Assembly (NCBI GenBank): GCA_963722665.1
Contig: CAVRNW010000041.1
Span: 1 to 14,032 of the forward strand
DNA: 14,032 nucleotides
From: Site-B1 sp963722665
GTDB lineage: Bacteria; Bacteroidota; Bacteroidia; Flavobacteriales; Flavobacteriaceae
Direction of reading: 5' to 3'
Both the position numbers and the translations under genes were made by a program. Of this stretch, positions 9,590-14,032 are shown piece after piece (within the stretch, counting starts at the first letter, position 1; the number at the start of each line of letters is the position of its first letter). The notes below the pieces were generated by a model that had not been told where the DNA came from, searched no databases, and saw only the letters and a program-made list of their open reading frames with translations.

Positions 9590-10165
9590 TTACTTATTCA
9601 AGTTTTTATACTTATAGTCTAGATCTTCTATTAATGCAGATACGTCTTTATCTGATTCTTTTTTTAATTGAATTTGTCTGTTTCCATCAACTTTAACCAG
9701 AATATCCTTTTTCACCTTTATAAAGGGATTTCCCGGATACCATTTCATTAAAGTGTCCTGCACTGTTGGTAATAGGTTGTCTGCCCCAAATTGTTCACTC
9801 CAGGGCAACCAACCCAGGTAAGAAAACTTAATATCCATTGCTGTTATAATATTTTCAGGATTAAACTTAGCATAAAACAACATTTGTATTTGCTCTGTGG
9901 TTTTTGTGGAATCTTGAGGATAAAGAATGGTCTGAACATAATTGTTGTTTGGGCCATGAGTTGCAATTCCTTCGTTGTTAAGATCCCAACAGATTTCGAA
10001 AAACTCTTTTTTAGTTTGTCCAAATTTCAGATTATAAAAAATACTATCGTTTTTCTTACCACTTGCCAACTCTTTCTTCACGAGCTTAGTGTAATCTGAT
10101 TGACAAGAAAAAACTATAAAAATTACTAAAAGAAAGATTGACTTATTAAAACTACTTGATCTCAT
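9590..10165 (-). CDS. Small lipoprotein of unknown function inserted between VCBS paralogues
   Basis: This 191-residue protein has a clear lipoprotein signal (hydrophobic segment about 9-19, Cys21 in VFSC). I do not recognise the family. The mature N-terminus contains YNLKFGQTKKEFFEICWDLN (44-63). That FG-x-T/S-xx-E(F/V) pattern opens many small helix-plus-sheet lipoproteins such as BamE/SmpA-like ones, but this is only a loose resemblance. Further on there is an aromatic patch (SYLGWLPW, 115-122) and a charged, lysine-rich C-terminus. Its start overlaps the 3' end of the upstream VCBS gene by 14 bases, and the next gene starts 10 bases after its stop, so it is firmly embedded in the operon. 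No alternative downstream ATG near the N-terminus preserves the signal peptide. A partner or assembly factor for the propeller proteins is conceivable but unsupported. Confidence 0.82.
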   Translation of the reverse strand: MRSSSFNKSIFLLVIFIVFSCQSDYTKLVKKELASGKKNDSIFYNLKFGQTKKEFFEICWDLNNEGIATHGPNNNYVQTILYPQDSTKTTEQIQMLFYAKFNPENIITAMDIKFSYLGWLPWSEQFGADNLLPTVQDTLMKWYPGNPFIKVKKDILVKVDGNRQIQLKKESDKDVSALIEDLDYKYKNLNK

Positions 10166-13100
10166 AAAATTTTAAACTATCATTGTTTATAGAAGTTAAC
10201 AGATATATAATGTCATTGATCTTGCTAACATTAAAATCTCGTATTTGTCCCTTGATCCTTAATGAGACAACTCTATTAAAAGTATTTTCTTTGTCTCCAT
10301 AGACTAACCAACCTTGGGAGGCATCCTGCCTGCCAAATTGGGGTTTTATTAAATATTGATTCCCGCCAAACAAAAGGTCAAGATAACCATCCTGATTTAT
10401 GTCTAAAACATCAATTGCCTCGACATTAGAATATTGGATTTCATTGGGTAATGATTGGGTGTCAAATTTATTATTATTATTTATAAAAAGTGTCGTATTT
10501 ACAGTATTAATATCAACAATAATTGCTTTTTCTAACTGCTCATTACTAAATATATTTTGCATATTGGCATTTGCATAATCTTTATAAAATAACAGCTTTT
10601 GTTTCAAGCTTGCAATTTGAGAAATTAGTTCATCCCTATCTACAATAGGGTAAAAACTTTCGCCTTTTTTATGACAAACAATTTGCTCTATTGTGCCATT
10701 GTTATCAAAATCAGACACGTACATTCTCAGGCCTTCTTCAAAAAATGAATTTGTTCCTTTATTGCCGGCAATAATATCGATATCACCATCTGCGTCAATG
10801 TCAATAGTTTTTATGGTTTTCCAGAAGCCTGAAGTATTTGCTAATCCAAATTCACTCGTTTTATTAACCAATACACCATTATTATTTATAAATATTGAAA
10901 CAGGCATCCACTCTCCGGCGACTATGAGGTCTTTAATACCATCATTGTTTAAATCTTCCCAGGAAGAATCTGTTATGAGCCCTATATCTTCCAATGCTTT
11001 TTGATTTGCTATTTCGAATTGGTTATTTCCTCTGTTCTCTAATATATAACCACTTGATGGGATACCATATGTTTCGACCTTAAATCGCTCACCTATAAAA
11101 ATATCCATATCTCCATCTTGATCATAATCGTATGGTGATACCGTTGATGTGCTTATTGGAGAATTAAATTTTAAAGCATCAGCCTTTAAAATGAAATTTG
11201 TATTTCCATCATTAATATATAATCTGTCATTTAATGAAAAATCAAATTTTGAAAATGATTTCCCTCCACTAGACACGTAAAGATCCAAATCACCATCATT
11301 ATCACTGTCAAAAAAAACAGCATCTGTATCTTCCGATTTTGAATTTAATTGAAATGGTTTTAGTTATCTCTTTATAAGAATTATCTTTTTGAGAAACATA
11401 AAGTTTTCCAGCTTGTCCTTTCGCAGCACCAACATAAAAATCAGGATTACCATCATTATTTATATCGGCACTTGCAATATTTGGCCCTTCATTATTATAC
11501 ATTTCCGGTAATAACTGTTCCCTGTTAAAATCGACAGAATTATTCTCTTTATGTATAAAACTAAATAAATCAGTTATTGGTTTTAGTGGATCTTTACTCT
11601 TTGATTCCATGCCTACCGGGCTTTGAGATTTTCCATCTTGCGGCTGATCGAAAGTATAGGTCTTATTTGTTTTTAAATTTTTATACTTTGATATTGAATT
11701 ATTTGGCCAGGAAATTATTAAACTATCTATTACTTGAGCATTATTAACTCCGAAAAGCAAATTACTGGAAACAGAACTCTCAAATCCTCTGGAAGGATAA
11801 TTTTCTAACAGGCTGTACTGGTTTTTATTGTAAAATATTTCTGCCTTTGAACCTATACCCTGAGTGTTTTTATCTACTCCTTTTAATTTAATAGTGATAC
11901 TTTTAAACTGAGTTGTATCTGTTTTATTTTCATATATGAAGGCAGGCATATTTACGTTATTTACCACTAAATCTAAATCACCATCATTATCTAAATCGCC
12001 ATATGCACTGCCATTGCTAAAACTTGGCTGTGCTAATCCCCACTCTTCTGATTTATCTGAAAACTGAAAATCACCTAAGTTTTTATATGCAACATTAGGT
12101 ACGGGCTGTGAAGGCATCAGATTTATCAATTTATTCATAACCTGTTTGTCAGTATTTATCATATCCTTTATCTGATCTTCATTTGCCATATAGACTAAAT
12201 AATCTCTGTCCAACAAATCCTTCGCAATACCATTACTTATAAAAATATCTTTAAGTCCATCGTTATCGGCATCGAACAATAATGAAGCCCAGCTCCATTC
12301 GGATGCTGAAACATTAGAAAAACGGCTGATCTCTAAAAATGTATTACTTCCCATATTTCTATGTAATGCGTTTCTTGAAAATTGGTAGTGATAGCCATTT
12401 TTAACTTGCATGTCGTATTTATTCCACGATTCAAAAAGTGTTTTGGTTCGTTGTCGTTCGAGGGTTTTTGGCAGCATTTCAGTAACCATGATATCAGTCT
12501 TGGAATCGTTATTCAAATCTGCGGCATCTGCACCCATGGATCCCATTGAAATCGATTCAAACTGGTTTGCTAAATCTTCTTTGAAGGTTCCGTTTTGTTG
12601 ATTTATATAAAGATAATCTCTTTCAAAAAAATCATTGGATATGAAATATATCAGGCCATGTATCATTGTTATAATCGCTTACAGTAATACCTAGGCCAAA
12701 ACCAATAGCACTTGAATAGATATTAGCTTCTTGAGTTATATCTACAAAATGATCATTATCATTTCTTAAAAACTTGTTACCTGAGTTTGTTGGTGTATCT
12801 CTTTGGTTTTTTATAAAATCATAGTTACCAACCGCTCTTATTGAATTACTTAGTAAATAGCAGTCCAAATCACCATCTTTATCATAATCAAAAAAATTAG
12901 CCTGAACAGACAATCCTTTGATATCTAATCCATATTCTTTTGCTTGTTCGGTGAAGGTCAGATCACCATTATTTATAAAAAGTGAGTTGTGTCTGTTAAT
13001 ATCATTGCTTGGTGGTCCTGCTTTGCATACATATATATCTAAAAGACCATCGTGATTTATATCTACAAAGGTTACACCGGAAGACCAAACGTTTTCACAC

Positions 13101-13426
13101 GCAATTCCTGCTTTTTCTGTTATATTATCAAACTCCCAATTACCTTTATTTAAATATAATTGATTTTCGACAAGGTTTCCTGTAAAATAGACATCCAATA
13201 ATCCATCATTATTAATATCTCCCAAAGCAACGCCTCCTCCATTATAAAAATTCTTATAAGTGTAAGGGTTCAGAGTTTCTGTTTCAACTAATGTATTTTC
13301 AAAATTTATATTCGTATTATTTTTTAATTGAAAAAGTGTGCTTGATTCCTTAATTGGTTTTGAACAGGAAAAAGAAAAAAGAATAATTGAAACGTAAATG
13401 GATAACCTCAATTTATTGTGAAACAT
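10152..13426 (-). CDS. VCBS/FG-GAP repeat surface lipoprotein with central UnbV domain, paralogue 1; two frameshifts
   Basis: This is one gene of about 1090 residues broken into three frames. The first frame runs from 13426 to about 12647, the second from about 12642 to about 11362, and the third from about 11354 to the stop at 10152. Removing one base near 12643-12646 restores DIFISNDFFERDY, and removing one near 11355-11361 restores FQLNSKSEDTDAVFF. The corrected length is then an exact number of codons and matches the two paralogues. There are 13 calcium-loop motifs, seven before and six after the UnbV domain (about residues 521-595, bases 11641-11865). I prefer the start at 13426 (MFHNK, then a hydrophobic stretch ending SFSC, Cys21). 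The longer ATG at 13450 lies in the loop of the upstream palindrome and adds only ITRFCIH. Blade 4 (DYNNDTWPD) and blade 5 (DLNNDSKTD) lack the normal loop glycine. It is first in the packed cluster, 70 bases after susD. Confidence 0.88.
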
Positions 13427-13436
13427 ATGAATGCAA

Positions 13437-13469
13437 AAACGGGTTATCAAATATAATGATAACCCGTTT
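13437..13469 (-). terminator. Palindromic hairpin after susD, probable intrinsic (perhaps leaky) terminator
   Basis: Perfect 12-bp inverted repeat AAACGGGTTATC / GATAACCCGTTT with a 9-base loop, starting 28 bases after the susD stop. On the minus strand the 3' arm ends in a run of five T (13439-13435), fitting a rho-independent terminator. The next gene begins only 10 bases beyond the stem. Either transcription reads through at reduced level, a common arrangement after susC/susD, or a promoter overlaps the hairpin. Confidence 0.7.
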
Positions 13470-13478
13470 ATATAACAA
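13448..13478 (-). promoter_or_regulatory. Putative Bacteroidota-type promoter overlapping the hairpin, for the VCBS operon
   Basis: On the minus strand, TTG at 13478-13476 and TATATTTG at 13455-13448 are separated by 20 bases. The -7 box is a full match to TAnnTTTG and occupies most of the loop of the palindrome. Initiation would fall near 13442, about 16 bases before the preferred VCBS ATG at 13426, and it excludes the upstream ATG at 13450 as a start for this transcript. The match may be fortuitous in AT-rich DNA, but it is the only good candidate between susD and the VCBS cluster. Confidence 0.4.
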
Positions 13479-13496
13479 TTATAATTTTATGTTTAA

Positions 13497-14032
13497 TTAA
13501 TAACCAGGATTCTGTGTTAAAGTTCCACCACTAGCATCAATTTTAACCTGAGGAATTGGGAATACATTTCTAAATGGCTGAGAAGCTGGTTTTTCCCACC
13601 ACGCATCGTTAATTTACCAAAACGAATTAAATCCTGACGACGTGTTACTTCCATGAACATTTCACGACCACGTTCTGCTAAAAATGTATCAGCAGTAACT
13701 GATGTTAAAGCAGGAACACCTGCTCTTGCTCTAATGGTATTAACATCGTTAATGCAAGACTCCAGTTTCCTGCAGCTCTGGCATCAGCCTCTGCGCGAAT
13801 TAAGTACATGTCACCTAATCTTATAATTGGATAATCATTATCCATATTATCCTGCTGTCCTTGTCTGAAACTGAATTTACCTAATCTAGCTCCTCCTTTT
13901 CTAGAAGCATTTGGCTCCAATTCGTTGATATCAGTTGTATAAGTTAATTCTAATTCTCCACCAGTAGCTGCATAATCTAATATTACTGAACCTTCATAAT
14001 CATATTGAGTTCCAACAATAAAATTGGCTTCT
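13497..14032 (-). CDS. SusD/RagB-family nutrient-binding outer-membrane lipoprotein, C-terminal part; two frameshifts
   Basis: This is the C-terminal segment (about 178 residues) of a SusD/RagB protein, the substrate-binding lid of SusC/SusD transporters; the N-terminus lies beyond the window. Typical landmarks are DYPIIRLGDMYLIRAEA in the helical core, a predicted NDVNTIRARAG, then GREMFMEVTRRQDLIRFGK, DAWWEKP, a VFPIP segment and the characteristic ending TQNPGY before TAA. Two single-base losses break the frame, at 13749-13750 and 13609-13610. Restoring one A in each TTAACGATG (coding strand) gives Asn-Asp in both places and an uninterrupted SusD C-terminus. A susC gene is expected upstream, outside. 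The substrate cannot be deduced from this fragment, though the nearby GH97 suggests a glycan. It is followed by the 12-bp hairpin. Confidence 0.93.

Noticed and set aside
11308..12666. Independent mid-operon gene starting at 12666 and another starting at 11288
   Set aside because: They are the second and third pieces of one VCBS gene. Flanking motifs join across each break and the corrected length equals the paralogues.
3400..13300. Recurring CCATCATTATT-like words resembling a dispersed DNA repeat or CRISPR-like array
   Set aside because: They are the reverse complement of codons for the AsnAsnAspGly calcium loop of each FG-GAP blade, irregularly spaced at blade length, so they are protein repeats rather than a DNA element.
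13427..13450. Upstream ATG at 13450 as the start of VCBS protein 1
   Set aside because: It lies within the loop of the palindrome and adds eight residues (through MITRFCIH) before a normal lipoprotein signal. The ATG at 13426 is better placed relative to the hairpin and promoter candidate.

Overview
The window looks like part of a Bacteroidota genome, most likely a flavobacterium. The DNA is AT-rich. Almost every gene begins with a short lipoprotein signal, and no Shine-Dalgarno-like leaders stand out. Promoter candidates fit the Bacteroidota TTG / TAnnTTTG pattern, and the right end encodes the C-terminus of a SusD/RagB nutrient-binding lipoprotein. All credible genes lie on the minus strand, so transcription runs from right to left. 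I found no RNA genes, insertion sequences or CRISPR arrays.

In transcription order the layout is as follows. The C-terminal part of a SusD-like protein (13497-14032) runs off the window; its SusC partner would be expected further upstream, outside. A 12-bp palindrome follows, with a T-tract typical of a terminator and a promoter-like -7 box in its loop (13437-13469). Next is a tightly packed cluster: VCBS/UnbV surface lipoprotein 1 (10152-13426, two frameshifts), a 191-residue lipoprotein of unknown function (9590-10165), VCBS/UnbV lipoprotein 2 (6298-9579), VCBS/UnbV lipoprotein 3 (3057-6296), and a lipoprotein with a complete vanadium-haloperoxidase / PAP2-type active site (1726-3060). Junctions within this cluster are overlaps or gaps of at most 10 bases. 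After a 243-bp gap with its own promoter candidate comes a GH97 (SusB-like) glycoside hydrolase (1-1482), also frameshifted and cut by the window edge.

Taken together this resembles a SusC/SusD-centred nutrient-uptake locus. SusD binds substrate at the outer membrane, GH97 cleaves a glycosidic bond, and the three giant beta-propeller lipoproteins plus the PAP2/haloperoxidase-like enzyme form an accessory module. The functions of the propeller proteins, the small lipoprotein and the PAP2-like enzyme are not known from sequence. That module is the most interesting content here.

Five single-base frameshifts interrupt otherwise excellent coding sequence: two in susD, two in VCBS protein 1 and one in GH97. 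The central genes are intact. The frameshifts look more like assembly or base-calling errors than decay, but the sequence alone cannot settle this.
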